A stretch of 40,453 nucleotides of DNA. Origin: a virus. The position numbers and the translations under genes were made by a program. Location: positions 1-40,453 of IMG/VR virus record IMGVR_UViG_3300030117_007386; one strand, written 5' to 3'. Position 1 is the first letter of the stretch. Each line of letters starts with the position of its first letter. The notes beneath the pieces were generated by a model that ran no database searches, was not told where the DNA came from, and saw nothing but the letters and a program-made list of their open reading frames with translations. Of this stretch, positions 10,337-20,431 are shown piece after piece.

Positions 10337-13300
10337 TCACTCTCCCGCCAAAAGATCCGAAGGACTTTGATCTTGTTTCAACAACCCTCGTTGGATTTGT
10401 CCGGCTTCTCGTAAATTCTTTCGTCTTTCTCTACGCCTTTGTTTCAGCCCTTCGCCAAAGACAGATTGCAGATTTGATTTCATTTCATCCATTTTTTGCT
10501 TCTGATCTGCCAGGTCACTTGGATCTGTGTCAACGCCAGGAACAATACCTGAAGCTGGAGTTCCTGCTTCATCTTTAACTTCATCTTTGTCAGTCGTTTC
10601 ATCACCTTCAGAACTAGTAACTGTTGGAGAACTAAAAGCCGGTAAGAGGGGCGCAACCACAGCCTCGTCAAGGCCTACGGACTTTGGATCAGGGGCTTGA
10701 GAAAGTTCACCAACTACCGCCAAGTGCGCGGGGGTGCCGGGCCTAATCGGAGTTCCTATGCCGCGACCGGTCGGAGAGCCTGCAATCGTAATGTTGCCGT
10801 CGAAGTCGACATTGTATTTGTAGCCGCCCTTGCCTTCATAGATGCCACGCTTGAGCGACTCCAATCTTTGACCCGCAGGCATACTCGCCGGTTCGCTCTT
10901 CACCGCTCTCTGGCGCCTACGTAAAATCGTTTGCTGTTCCTGTGTAAGACCAGGGGCAGGGCCGACAGCCCTTTGACGAGCCTGTTCGTCGCTCATACCA
11001 GTAAGGTCTAAAGGATCATCACCCGTGAGACTCGGATCAGGGGCTTCACCAATTTGATCTGCCAAACTAGTTTGACCGCCAGAACCGCGCGGCGCGGATA
11101 AAACTTCCTGTTGCTTCGCTTCGAAAGCTTGTTTCAGTTTCTCAGCCCTGCGACGAGCGAATGGCTTAGTATCCGCCGCTGCCGTGTCTGCAGCCTCGTC
11201 CGCTGTAGACGTCGCAATCGCTTCCAAGCCGGAGTCTGTAAGCGATGTGACTGACTCCGGTTGCCGACCCTCTTGCGCAGCCTTAACGGTTTCGACCGAC
11301 TTAAACTCTTTGACTGCCTCAGGATCACCTTCGAGTTCGACAAAACGATGGCCCATAACCGTACGTTCGTTTTTCGTCTGACCCCGAAGCGGATCATACT
11401 CTTCATCAGTAACCTCAACGTTCATTCCCTGTAGCGCTTGATCTCGACGTTGCTTAGCGACATTTGAAAAAATCAACCTGTCTTTTTCAGGAATGCCGCC
11501 TGGATCAGACTCCAGATTAGCCATTCCAATACCATCTAATTCGCCCGAGTCGAGTGCAGCTTGAGTCAGCGGAGGATACTGTTTCTCTCCGTTTTCATCA
11601 ACAATGATTGCGCTAAGCGCACGAGACTCAGCAGCGTTTACCGTCTGAAGCAAGGCTTCGTCCTCAACAGGATTAAGGTTTAGGTTGCCGTCATTATCAC
11701 GGTCCATTGAGAAAACGTTGCCGTTTGGATCAACGATATATTGTTTACCGCCTACAAATTTCCCGACAAACTCAGTTTCAGCCAGTTTACTTCTAAGTAA
11801 TTCATCAAAATCGGCTTGCTCAACATAACGGCCCGTAGCCTTATCCAAAACAAGACGACCATTCTCACGGGCCACAGATTCACTACGATCATCAATCTTG
11901 AACCTGTTGCTCAAAGACTCAATCTTATCGCCGCGACGAAACAGTAAACCTTTCGCGCGTCGAGCCAACGGTGACATTTTGTCGGGCTTACGATCGAGAA
12001 GTATAAACCGACGATTGGTTCCTGCCGGAATAACAATAGGCTCTTCAATGCCTGGAACGGCAACACGAACGGCGCCTCGATCAGCAGCGTGGAATTTCAG
12101 ACGCTCACCAACTAAAGTTTTACCTTCATGTTGAAACTGAACAATGTCACCAGTTCCAATACTTTGGAACCCATATCTTCCCGCACCACGCTGAAACTCG
12201 CGCTCAAATGTTTTTTCAATTGCCGCATCGTCCCGACCAGGAACGTACGAGCCTGGAATGGGTCGACCACTCTTGTCATACGCAACAGTGCCCATTTCAT
12301 CAAAGCCGTGATCTGCAGCCCACTCACGAATATAAGGATTCGCCGCTCGCTTCTCTAACTTAGACAAAAGTTGTTTCTGTTCTACCGTCTGTTGTTTTTT
12401 CGGTGTTCCGCTAAGTTGCTCGATCTCCTTTTTTAAGCCAGCCGCGTTTGCCTTTCGTTCGTTGTAGATTTCTATCTCTTCGCCAAGCTGTTCTACATTC
12501 TCAAGTTCAATTCCAGAGCCATCACGCATAACTTCGTCGACGAGAGTAAATCCGTCCGCGATTTGTTTTGCGACGTCTACAATTTTTTGTGGGTCTTGCA
12601 ACGTTTCAAGCGTTTCAATTTTCGCAGTTATCGCGGCATGCTCTTCGTTAATCGCATTCAAATCATCGACAATAAGCTGACGGCTCTTGTTGTACTCATC
12701 AAAAATATTGTTGGGCTTGAAGTAGTTTGTTTCTATTTCAGAAGGTTCAATTCCAAGCTGAAGTAAAGGTGAATTTTGAGGATCTGCTAACTCGTCATAG
12801 TTTGTCAGTATACCTTGTGCATCAAACTGAAATAGTTGTTTCCCTCCAAACTCAACCTGTTCAAGAGCCTTTCTTATTGAATTTGCTTGAGCAAGATTTT
12901 GTGGGTTGGCGATTCTCTTGCCGTCTGCGTATGCATTTTCTCTCGTCAGCGCCTGCAAAAGAGCGACATTTCGATCCCCGCCCTGAACCTTGACAGACTT
13001 CTCGAGTATTTGATCTAACTCTGGCCAACTATATTGATCCAAATCGTCGAGTATCTTTTGTCCATCTGCTTGGTTTTTCTTCAACGACGCAACCAAACTT
13101 TTCGCTTGATTCGCGTCCAAAGCGCTATCCGTCAAAAGACGGATCATCTTATTACGTTCTTGTTGGTACTTAAAACCAAGCTGCATTCTATCAATGTTTT
13201 CTTCCGACAAAGCAGACATAATAACTTCGTACTGCTTACGGCGATCCTGAAGAGCATCTAAGCGCTCTTTTTCTTTTAAGATACCTGCTTCGAGCAAGAA

Positions 13301-13390
13301 ATCTCTTTTATCTTTTCCACTTGGTTCTTCCTTACCCGAGCGAAGCGCCGCACCTAAAGTGGCAAAATAATTTGCGTCAAAAGCAGCCAT
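10337..13390 (-). CDS. 1017-aa helical virion protein, unknown
   Basis: It starts MAAFDANYFATLGAALRSGK. The first about 330 residues are rich in Glu, Lys, Gln and Leu and look like long helices or coiled coil. Residues about 380-620 are more beta-like, including IVQFQHEGKTLVGERLKF and FVGGKQYIVDPNGNVFSMD. After about residue 700 the chain is Ala/Glu/Asp/Pro-rich and probably disordered, then a short beta segment (KGGYKYNVDFDGNITIAG) precedes a charged, Arg-rich C-terminus. No catalytic motif is evident. The AGGA upstream supports the ATG. Its place between the membrane/coiled-coil protein and the giant lysozyme protein suggests an internal core or ejection component. I do not recognise a specific family. 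Confidence 0.7.
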   Translation of the reverse strand: MAAFDANYFATLGAALRSGKEEPSGKDKRDFLLEAGILKEKERLDALQDRRKQYEVIMSALSEENIDRMQLGFKYQQERNKMIRLLTDSALDANQAKSLVASLKKNQADGQKILDDLDQYSWPELDQILEKSVKVQGGDRNVALLQALTRENAYADGKRIANPQNLAQANSIRKALEQVEFGGKQLFQFDAQGILTNYDELADPQNSPLLQLGIEPSEIETNYFKPNNIFDEYNKSRQLIVDDLNAINEEHAAITAKIETLETLQDPQKIVDVAKQIADGFTLVDEVMRDGSGIELENVEQLGEEIEIYNERKANAAGLKKEIEQLSGTPKKQQTVEQKQLLSKLEKRAANPYIREWAADHGFDEMGTVAYDKSGRPIPGSYVPGRDDAAIEKTFEREFQRGAGRYGFQSIGTGDIVQFQHEGKTLVGERLKFHAADRGAVRVAVPGIEEPIVIPAGTNRRFILLDRKPDKMSPLARRAKGLLFRRGDKIESLSNRFKIDDRSESVARENGRLVLDKATGRYVEQADFDELLRSKLAETEFVGKFVGGKQYIVDPNGNVFSMDRDNDGNLNLNPVEDEALLQTVNAAESRALSAIIVDENGEKQYPPLTQAALDSGELDGIGMANLESDPGGIPEKDRLIFSNVAKQRRDQALQGMNVEVTDEEYDPLRGQTKNERTVMGHRFVELEGDPEAVKEFKSVETVKAAQEGRQPESVTSLTDSGLEAIATSTADEAADTAAADTKPFARRRAEKLKQAFEAKQQEVLSAPRGSGGQTSLADQIGEAPDPSLTGDDPLDLTGMSDEQARQRAVGPAPGLTQEQQTILRRRQRAVKSEPASMPAGQRLESLKRGIYEGKGGYKYNVDFDGNITIAGSPTGRGIGTPIRPGTPAHLAVVGELSQAPDPKSVGLDEAVVAPLLPAFSSPTVTSSEGDETTDKDEVKDEAGTPASGIVPGVDTDPSDLADQKQKMDEMKSNLQSVFGEGLKQRRRERRKNLREAGQIQRGLLKQDQSPSDLLAGE

Positions 13391-13405
13391 CAGTCGTCCA
13401 TCCTA

Positions 13406-14200
13406 TCAAGCGTAAGTCGGTAATTCGCCAACAATCGTAGATTCATCAATTGGAGAAGTGCCAGAATCAGTTGTGGTCTGTGTTCCGGTTTTTGTACCGC
13501 CACCGCCAAACTCACCGAATGCGCCCATCTGCGCTCCAGCCATCAACCCACCACCAAGGGTTCCCAAAAGACGAGAACCTAAACCTTCAAATTGAGGTGT
13601 TGTAGTAGGCATACCAGCCCTTGTCTTTGTGTAGTCAATCAACAAAGCATCATCAGCCCGTTTTTTCGCTTCAGCCAAATAGTCTGACTCACGCTCAATA
13701 CCCAATCGCGCACCAGCCAAAGCATCGGCTCGACGCTTTTGAAGTGCGTCCATCATTTGAAATTGCTTTCCTGAACCATAAGGAAGTTGAGCACCCCTAA
13801 TCAGTTGAGTTTCTGCGTCTTTTGTTTGGGCCTCAAGATCCTTTTGAACTTGAGCAAGCCTCTCTCTTCTCTGCGCGTCACTTAATTCGTACGATTCAGG
13901 GTCAGCCCTATTCTCTTCGGCTTCCTCAAGCAAAGGTGCAAACCCTTCCTCAACACCCTTAATGCGATCTGCTTCAGCTTTTTGTTGTTCTTCAAAGAAT
14001 TCCCGCTCTCTTTTCGCGTCGAGCCCGGCTTTGATACCCCCAAATAACATAGCGGTGCCCAAAGCTATGTAAGGCACCGCAGGCCCAAGATTTGCGGACA
14101 ACACTTCCATGTTTGAATCACCATAAATCAAACACAAAACATAAAAAGCAGCGATAAAAACTTTTGCTGCCGGATGAAATTTGGGTAGCAAGTAATTCAT
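13406..14200 (-). CDS. Membrane-segment and coiled-coil virion protein
   Basis: I start this at the ATG at 14200 (MNYLLPKFHP, 264 residues) because GAGG lies 5 bases upstream; a TTG at 14221 would extend it by 7 residues but has no such site. Two hydrophobic stretches, AAKVFIAAFYVLCLIYG and VPYIALGTAMLFGGIKAG, fall in the first about 65 residues. A Glu/Lys/Arg/Gln-rich coiled-coil region follows to about residue 190. The C-terminus is Gly/Thr-rich (GTLGGGLMAGAQMGAFG). A helical protein with membrane-active N-terminus next to other internal proteins resembles in layout the small ejection proteins of podoviruses, which form a channel in the host envelope; this is inference from composition and context only. 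Confidence 0.65.
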   Translation of the reverse strand: MNYLLPKFHPAAKVFIAAFYVLCLIYGDSNMEVLSANLGPAVPYIALGTAMLFGGIKAGLDAKREREFFEEQQKAEADRIKGVEEGFAPLLEEAEENRADPESYELSDAQRRERLAQVQKDLEAQTKDAETQLIRGAQLPYGSGKQFQMMDALQKRRADALAGARLGIERESDYLAEAKKRADDALLIDYTKTRAGMPTTTPQFEGLGSRLLGTLGGGLMAGAQMGAFGEFGGGGTKTGTQTTTDSGTSPIDESTIVGELPTYA

Positions 14201-14221
14201 GTAAACCTCGAACCAAAGCAA

Positions 14222-15229
14222 TTATAACAAATTCAACACCCGTGCGTTCCTAATACCAAGACTAAGTTTACCGACTAACTCAAAATAACCGCGACCAGTT
14301 GCAAATGTGCTTTGCTGGCTACCAAGGTTTTGCAAGTAAACACCTTCGCTTTCGGGCTCGGCAATAGACGCCTCAACAGAAATTTCATGGTAACCCTTAG
14401 ACAGGGCAACTTGGTGATGAAGGTCAAAGTGACGAGCAGTGTGCATTTCACTGGCGACATATTGAGGATTACCGCCTCTCGCTGTCTGATTAAATTTGTT
14501 CGTAAAAGTTCCTGGCGGTAGAGTCGCAGTCGCTACAGAATCAATGGGATGCTCACTGTGTTCGACTTTATCTGCCTGGAAATCCGTTAAAGCTGCATCG
14601 CCAGTTGCGTTTAACGCCGCTGTTTTTTGCATCGCAAATGTGTCTAATCCTGGTCCGACTTGATCGTCGCGTGAAACTGAACCTGGAGAAATGCAATGAA
14701 ACATGTTCTCTCCCAATCTTCGCGTACTTGCAGGAACGATTTCGTTGTCTAACCGACAACGAATAAAAATAGGTGTGCCAGTTCCTCGATTATAAACAAC
14801 ACCTTTTTTGTCTACATAAATACCGCGCCAACAATTGTAACTTAGAAAAAACGACCAGTTAATAATCGATACAGTTGTTGCGTATGGTTGATACCACCGC
14901 AAACTGCATCCAGGTAGCGTAAAATAATTTACGTCTTGAGACTGTTGAGTAACACCGTTTCCGTATATTGTGTTCGTGTGCTTCATAGACTCTGCACGAG
15001 CCAAAGCAGCTTGCTCTGGCTGCACATGATGCTGCTCAACTTCAAACTCGTCGGCTAAGTTTTCTATCGACAATCGACCATTGATTGTAGACATTAGCCC
15101 TTTATCTTTATCCGGTCCCATCTGAGCGTAAGACGAAACAACGTAAGGGTCGCTTATTTGCGTAACTCCCGCTGGAGTTAGGAGAAGCGAGCCATTTGTT
15201 GGGAGCGGTGGAAGCGTTACTTTAGGCAT
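14222..15229 (-). CDS. 335-aa appendage-like structural protein
   Basis: After a Pro-rich N-terminus comes MSTINGRLSIENLADEF, then VQPEQAALARAESMKHTN. This arrangement (Gly-x-Leu-x-x-x-Asn-Leu followed by a helical stretch and a beta-rich body) resembles the start of the neighbouring 894-aa protein and of other appendage proteins I recall from marine podoviruses. The body contains aromatic-rich strands such as CSLRWYQPYATTVSIINWSFF and a C-terminal set of probable strands ending GIRNARVLNLL. It follows the 894-aa gene after 4 bases, with a GAG in the end of that gene serving as a weak ribosome site. It is probably a tail-attached or fibre-base component; I cannot name it. Confidence 0.65.
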   Translation of the reverse strand: MPKVTLPPLPTNGSLLLTPAGVTQISDPYVVSSYAQMGPDKDKGLMSTINGRLSIENLADEFEVEQHHVQPEQAALARAESMKHTNTIYGNGVTQQSQDVNYFTLPGCSLRWYQPYATTVSIINWSFFLSYNCWRGIYVDKKGVVYNRGTGTPIFIRCRLDNEIVPASTRRLGENMFHCISPGSVSRDDQVGPGLDTFAMQKTAALNATGDAALTDFQADKVEHSEHPIDSVATATLPPGTFTNKFNQTARGGNPQYVASEMHTARHFDLHHQVALSKGYHEISVEASIAEPESEGVYLQNLGSQQSTFATGRGYFELVGKLSLGIRNARVLNLL

Positions 15230-15233
15230 AAAA

Positions 15234-17918
15234 TTACTCAGATATTTTAATGGCTGACAATCGAGAACTACCCGTGCGAACGACTATGCCGTCTAAAATG
15301 TTTCTCCCGCCCGAACCGGGAGTCGCCCAAGTGTAGCGTAACTCCGTAGAACTACCATCAAGCATTTCTGATCTTGGATTATGCTGGTCTGACCCAGACA
15401 ACCAATCACTTGGCGCAAGAGAAGCGACAAAGCCTGCAATCTGATCTATAGATATCGCCGCAGTCGTAGTGTTCTCAATCACCTGCATAATTGGAATATT
15501 AACGCCTAAATTATTGGGATTTAAATTCCCTCCACGACTAAAACTAAAGGGTATGCCTTTAGTAAGAACATCGTCTCTAACGCCAGAATGGAAGTCTGTG
15601 AAAGGGTTGATATCAAGAGGGTCCTCTGCAGAGTCGGCTGGACCCTTATAAAACACAGTTAACTCATCCGATGAACCCCCAACGTTGTGCCATCCAGGGT
15701 TTGCAGCCCACGGATCTGCACCACTCGCGTTATTATGATTAACGGGTAAGGTCGGTGAGGGTGAAAGATTGTACGCAGAATTTCGATTTACCCAATTAAA
15801 AGAGTTTACAACCGCAGGAGCAAAGTTTGAGCCAATTGTCCAGCTTCCCGTTGAACTACGGTAACCAAGAGCAAAAAATGCAAACAAGTCTAAATACCTT
15901 TCAGCCATCAAAGCTTGCGTAAAGTAGGCGTGATTTTTCTTTAATGTTGCGGCATCCGTATCAGGTCCGTCAGGACCAAGTAGTAACTCATTTGCTGCAG
16001 CAGAATAAATTGGATCAATGCCCAACAACTCAACATCTAAGTGCAGAATTAATTTTTCGCCGGGGTCTACCGTTAAACTTGACGAAGAAATAAATAATTC
16101 TTGGTCCGAATTGAGACCTATCATGTTCCAACCAGATTGGTCAGAAACTCCAGATGAAGTTGGTGTGTAGTTTGAAACGCGCGACCAACCTTTGGCTCTG
16201 GTTAGATCGGTTGTGTCGGCCATACCAGGAAAAATTGCAGTCGAGCGAGAAGAATTACCGACAACGGCAACAGCAGCCTTGCCGTCAAAAACACCGGTAA
16301 CAGAATTCGTACGTTGTAACGAGGTCAAGGTTTTCGTCTCAGAGTAGACAACTTTACTCGGCAAAAATTCATTCGAAAAAGTATTATCTGACAACGAAGT
16401 CGAATCAATCGAATTAACCCTATTGGCCAAAATACGTCTTTCATTGCGAATATTACTCACGTCAAGTGGAGTTTCACTCTTAAAATGAGTCGTCGGTAGG
16501 TTTCGAGGTTCAAGTCTGGAACTCCCCGATGAACTATCTTCTACGACTCTAAAATCAGGCTCTCGTCTTGATGATGTGAGGGGCAAATCAAATGCCAACA
16601 GTCGACGCGAAAACACACCAACAAAATCGCCTGGCGGAAAACTACCCTTTTTTCTTTGTAATCTTCGAACAACCAATTCAATTGTGTGCTCACCTGGCTG
16701 TAAATCTACTACCGCACCAATACGAACAGGCATCACTTCAGGACCATAACCAACTGCGCGCGACGATCTAACTTTTTGTCCCGGTCGAGAATCTCCCCGG
16801 TCACCATAGCCAGAACTAGTTGATACTGATCGCTGACCAAAAATTGTGCCTGCCTCCGAAAAAGTACCTAACAACGAAGTTAATCCAGGGTAGTTGCTCG
16901 GAATTGGGTCGGATTCGTCTGCCCCAGCTTCAGGTGTTTCGTCAATCTCAATAGGTGGGCTGTCACAAACTTTAAGGCCGTGAGCCGACTCTTCAAAAGG
17001 TAAGTACTTGCCCGTAATGGATTCCTCGACGATTTTTCCATCTACGCGCAAAGCAAATTGAATCAAACAAGGAAAAAAACCTTCTGAAATATGGTGGTAA
17101 CCATTTTTATTCGGCTGTCTTCTCTCAGCAAACATACTTGTTTCGTTCAATGGAAAAGAAAACGGATACGGTTCGGTTCTAATAAATTCATCTGTTGCCG
17201 TATTAGATGGGCTAGCAAGATACTCCCAACTGTCCGATGGACCAAAAGCGTTCAATACGTCTTTTTCATATAGCGGTAAGTCCTTTTCATGCGTACTCAT
17301 CCAACTATCACCATCTTCAGGGAACTCTACGTCGGGACTATCCTTATATTTTCTGTATCCAACAATCCACGGCGGCTTGTACTCATAAAAGCCCTGCCAA
17401 ATATACTGAGCATATGCAGAGATCCACACCTTTGATCGACCCGTACTGAAAGTAATCTGTTGATCGGCGCTTAAATTAGCATTCTTCACAACGGACCAGG
17501 CGCCATTGTTAGGAACAACAAAAGGGTACGCTCTTGGATTTGACCCGGTATAAAGGTGATCATCCCTCAAACCAGATCCATCAGATGCAACGGTGCCCTC
17601 AAGTTCAACAAAATTAGGTGGTCGGATTGTGCCAATGCTTGGCGCATCTGTTGGGTTAAACACCTGCCAAAAAGGCGGTGAAGTCTCTACGTTGTCAGAA
17701 TAACATTTGAAATAAGCGCCACTAGCAACTGCAGGACCAGAAGTCGTTGAGTCTAATGTCGTTGAACGCAAATTATCTTTTAAGTTTTGAGACATGAAAT
17801 TAGTATGATCAAGCTTACCGGCCAAAACATTACTGACTGGATCGACGTCCTCGTTCATATCTTTAGGAGTTAAAATATCGCGGCGACGTAGAAGTCGTCG
17901 GGGAAAAATATGTGGCAT
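15234..17918 (-). CDS. 894-aa beta-rich appendage or tail protein
   Basis: The N-terminus is strongly basic (IFPRRLLRRRDILTPKDMN) and is followed by NVLAGKLDHTNFMSQNLKDN. That resembles a short attachment module of virion proteins in which a Gly-Lys-Leu-x-x-x-Asn-Phe pattern precedes a large beta-rich body. The body is rich in Ser, Thr, Asn, Gly and aromatic residues with no obvious enzyme motif, as expected for a fibre, spike or appendage. The ATG shares a base with the stop of the beta-propeller gene (TAATG), so both products may be made in linked amounts. Exact role is unknown. Confidence 0.7.
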   Translation of the reverse strand: MPHIFPRRLLRRRDILTPKDMNEDVDPVSNVLAGKLDHTNFMSQNLKDNLRSTTLDSTTSGPAVASGAYFKCYSDNVETSPPFWQVFNPTDAPSIGTIRPPNFVELEGTVASDGSGLRDDHLYTGSNPRAYPFVVPNNGAWSVVKNANLSADQQITFSTGRSKVWISAYAQYIWQGFYEYKPPWIVGYRKYKDSPDVEFPEDGDSWMSTHEKDLPLYEKDVLNAFGPSDSWEYLASPSNTATDEFIRTEPYPFSFPLNETSMFAERRQPNKNGYHHISEGFFPCLIQFALRVDGKIVEESITGKYLPFEESAHGLKVCDSPPIEIDETPEAGADESDPIPSNYPGLTSLLGTFSEAGTIFGQRSVSTSSGYGDRGDSRPGQKVRSSRAVGYGPEVMPVRIGAVVDLQPGEHTIELVVRRLQRKKGSFPPGDFVGVFSRRLLAFDLPLTSSRREPDFRVVEDSSSGSSRLEPRNLPTTHFKSETPLDVSNIRNERRILANRVNSIDSTSLSDNTFSNEFLPSKVVYSETKTLTSLQRTNSVTGVFDGKAAVAVVGNSSRSTAIFPGMADTTDLTRAKGWSRVSNYTPTSSGVSDQSGWNMIGLNSDQELFISSSSLTVDPGEKLILHLDVELLGIDPIYSAAANELLLGPDGPDTDAATLKKNHAYFTQALMAERYLDLFAFFALGYRSSTGSWTIGSNFAPAVVNSFNWVNRNSAYNLSPSPTLPVNHNNASGADPWAANPGWHNVGGSSDELTVFYKGPADSAEDPLDINPFTDFHSGVRDDVLTKGIPFSFSRGGNLNPNNLGVNIPIMQVIENTTTAAISIDQIAGFVASLAPSDWLSGSDQHNPRSEMLDGSSTELRYTWATPGSGGRNILDGIVVRTGSSRLSAIKISE

Positions 17919-20419
17919 TACGTGTCACTCCGTTTAGGAACTCTACCCCTCGGCGAACCCTTCGTTGCGATACTTGTGTCGAAAGCAAAACATGCAATTT
18001 TAAGTCGACCCAATTCGTGATTGCTTATGTTTGAATCGGAGACTGGAATACTATCTATTCTGAAAGACGGGATGACACTTTGAGCAAAATCGGCGTTTTG
18101 GCGCGGTAACTCAGAGTACTCTAAGTTCAGTCTGCGAGGTAAAAATTGCCGCATTTTGGCCGTAACTGGAGCCTCAGAGTTAGACCCAAAAAATGGGGAA
18201 ACTGTACCCATAATCTCAATCTCAAACGCCCAAGAATCTGCATTCTGAATGTCTACTGGGATCTGGCGCCAAAATAATCTCGAGTCTCTCGCCCTCGAAT
18301 CACCGACAACAGCTTCAGAAGCTACATCATCTATGATCCCCGAACCTTTATCTAAGCCATGAAGCAGTACGTTATTTAATGTGCTTATCGGTTTCCACGA
18401 TCCGTTTTTATACAATCTAACCGTTGCAGAGCCAACCCACGAATCCATCAATCCTAAATACAACGTTCGAACATTTGTAGGAGTCAAACCAAACTCGCTT
18501 GATCTTAGCCAAGTAGATCGATACCGACACCGACGCACAGGAGCAAAATAGTCTGTTGACTGACGATCAAAAATAAACACTCGCGAAAGACGAAATGGGC
18601 TCGACACAGGAACAGACGAAGTACTACCAACAGTAATACTCAAGCCAGTTTCTGATTCAACGTTACGTTCTCTCCAATCAGTACCCACCGCTAAAATATG
18701 TTTCGTATGGTCATTAGAAACGCACATATCTGAGATTGTGATACCCAATTTTTTCCTTCGCCAATGAATTCCGTCAAAGGTCAAAATGATACTATTCTCG
18801 AACCGACCGGCTTCAGCAATAGCACAAGAGTACTCTCGTTTTTTCGGATCATAGACTCCAGCCGCAAGCTGAAACCGACTTGTATTCAAATCTTGGCGGA
18901 ACAATTTATCGATAGGCCCACTAATTTTAGTTAGCTGGCTTGCCGCATCTAGAGAATAAAATCCGTCACGATGAAGGAAGATTAAACTTCCGTCGTTAAA
19001 AGAATGAATCGTCTTTGGCGAAATACACCCAATAGATGACGATATTGGTTGAGGTACAGAAAAATCATCCGAAATTAAATAAATTGAGTTTTCTGTGAAC
19101 GCAATCAGGTTTCCACGATGCGACTTAAGCGCGGTAATCTCGCGACCACTACTATCAGGAAAAATAAATTCATTCTTTTCAAATGTTCCTGGAAAGCCCA
19201 ATTGAGATCGACGAACAATTCCTGGCTCGCCTGGAGTGTTACCAATAATTAATCGGCCCTGATGAGCACACGAAACACGAAAAATCGGCACAGATATAGT
19301 CTCAGTCCACTCAAAGCCTAAATCTGTATCTGCGTGATTATCATCGTAGTAAAATTGTTTTGACCCAGGAACTCGGTCGAGCAGTCGGGGAGTTGAGTCT
19401 TTATGAACCGTATCTTGGGTTCTATAAATGCGCGTAGCAACAGTATGTTCTGGTGCGTCACCAGAAGACGACACCAAAAAACGACGAGTTAGGTCGTCAA
19501 TTTCAACACCCATGGCGAGATTACGTGCAGATCGTGTTTCTCCACCAACTAAAAGTTCCTGATTATCCTCTTCTTTCGACACACCAATAGGGAAGAATGG
19601 ATCGGACTGATTAGTGTGAATCGTGACGCCGCTACTCGGACCAGACATTTCAGACAGATTGCCGTTTATATCTTCGTACTGAAAGTAATAGTACCACGTA
19701 CCTTTCAACAGTGACGCACGCTGACCAGCTAATTCATCGCCAGGAGTTCCAATTCGACCCTGCCAGGAATACCCCATAGCATTAGGATAATAATTAGCCG
19801 TTTCATCATAGTCGGGCTGTGACGGTGATTGAACGAAGGGCTCAGAAGCTGGACGAGAAAACCCAAGCGGGAACACAGAGCCGTCGTAAGTAATCACCTT
19901 GGGGGCATCAATACCGTTGGAATAAATAATCCGGTCGCTAATAACAGCGTAGCTGTCCAACACTTCACCGTCAGGGTTCAACGCTAAGTTCGAAATTAGT
20001 ACCTCGTCTGCGTCGTCGGCGCCCCCCTTAAACCTATATAGCTTGGTGCCAATCCGATACAGCAGCACGTTAATCGTGCCGTTCATTAAACGAGTAGAGA
20101 AAATGCTTTGTGGTGCGCCTGATTTACAACCGAATGGTCTCCCCTCCTTCGGACCCAAAATATTGGCCTCTAAGACTGATGCTTCGGAAACCGTGTCCTC
20201 AGAGTACGATGAATACCCACCTACAGTTGTAATGCGCGGATTGAATAGTTCTGTTTTGATCCTCAGAGAAGACGGACCCACAATGCTCTGCAGAATGCCG
20301 TCGTCTCCAATTTCAAGGTTCTCTACGATGGATGCGAGTGGTGACGGAGCAAATGTCTGATGCCCCTCACCGGGAGGGATGAAAACAGTACTTGTCGTTT
20401 GCTCTGTCGGACCACCCAC
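17918..20419 (-). CDS. Beta-propeller-like tail (nozzle/stabilisation) protein
   Basis: This 833-residue protein carries repeated beta-blade style segments: LYRFKGGADD, IIYSNGIDAPKVITYDGS, then the characteristic stretch QGRLIIGNTPGEPGIVRRSQ and LIAFTENSIYLISDDF. Such runs, where a report-like phrase of values and surfaces recurs, are typical of beta-propeller tail proteins of podoviruses (the T7 gp12 type nozzle and similar stabilisation proteins). The role would be to form the distal tail tube and hold DNA in. The start is GTG (GTGGGTGGT) with a GAGGTG site upstream. It lies 12 bases after a 166-aa gene and overlaps the next gene by one base. Assignment to the propeller class is moderately sure; orthology to T7 gp12 is not shown. 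Confidence 0.65.
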   Translation of the reverse strand: MGGPTEQTTSTVFIPPGEGHQTFAPSPLASIVENLEIGDDGILQSIVGPSSLRIKTELFNPRITTVGGYSSYSEDTVSEASVLEANILGPKEGRPFGCKSGAPQSIFSTRLMNGTINVLLYRIGTKLYRFKGGADDADEVLISNLALNPDGEVLDSYAVISDRIIYSNGIDAPKVITYDGSVFPLGFSRPASEPFVQSPSQPDYDETANYYPNAMGYSWQGRIGTPGDELAGQRASLLKGTWYYYFQYEDINGNLSEMSGPSSGVTIHTNQSDPFFPIGVSKEEDNQELLVGGETRSARNLAMGVEIDDLTRRFLVSSSGDAPEHTVATRIYRTQDTVHKDSTPRLLDRVPGSKQFYYDDNHADTDLGFEWTETISVPIFRVSCAHQGRLIIGNTPGEPGIVRRSQLGFPGTFEKNEFIFPDSSGREITALKSHRGNLIAFTENSIYLISDDFSVPQPISSSIGCISPKTIHSFNDGSLIFLHRDGFYSLDAASQLTKISGPIDKLFRQDLNTSRFQLAAGVYDPKKREYSCAIAEAGRFENSIILTFDGIHWRRKKLGITISDMCVSNDHTKHILAVGTDWRERNVESETGLSITVGSTSSVPVSSPFRLSRVFIFDRQSTDYFAPVRRCRYRSTWLRSSEFGLTPTNVRTLYLGLMDSWVGSATVRLYKNGSWKPISTLNNVLLHGLDKGSGIIDDVASEAVVGDSRARDSRLFWRQIPVDIQNADSWAFEIEIMGTVSPFFGSNSEAPVTAKMRQFLPRRLNLEYSELPRQNADFAQSVIPSFRIDSIPVSDSNISNHELGRLKIACFAFDTSIATKGSPRGRVPKRSDT

Positions 20420-20431
20420 ACATCACCTCAG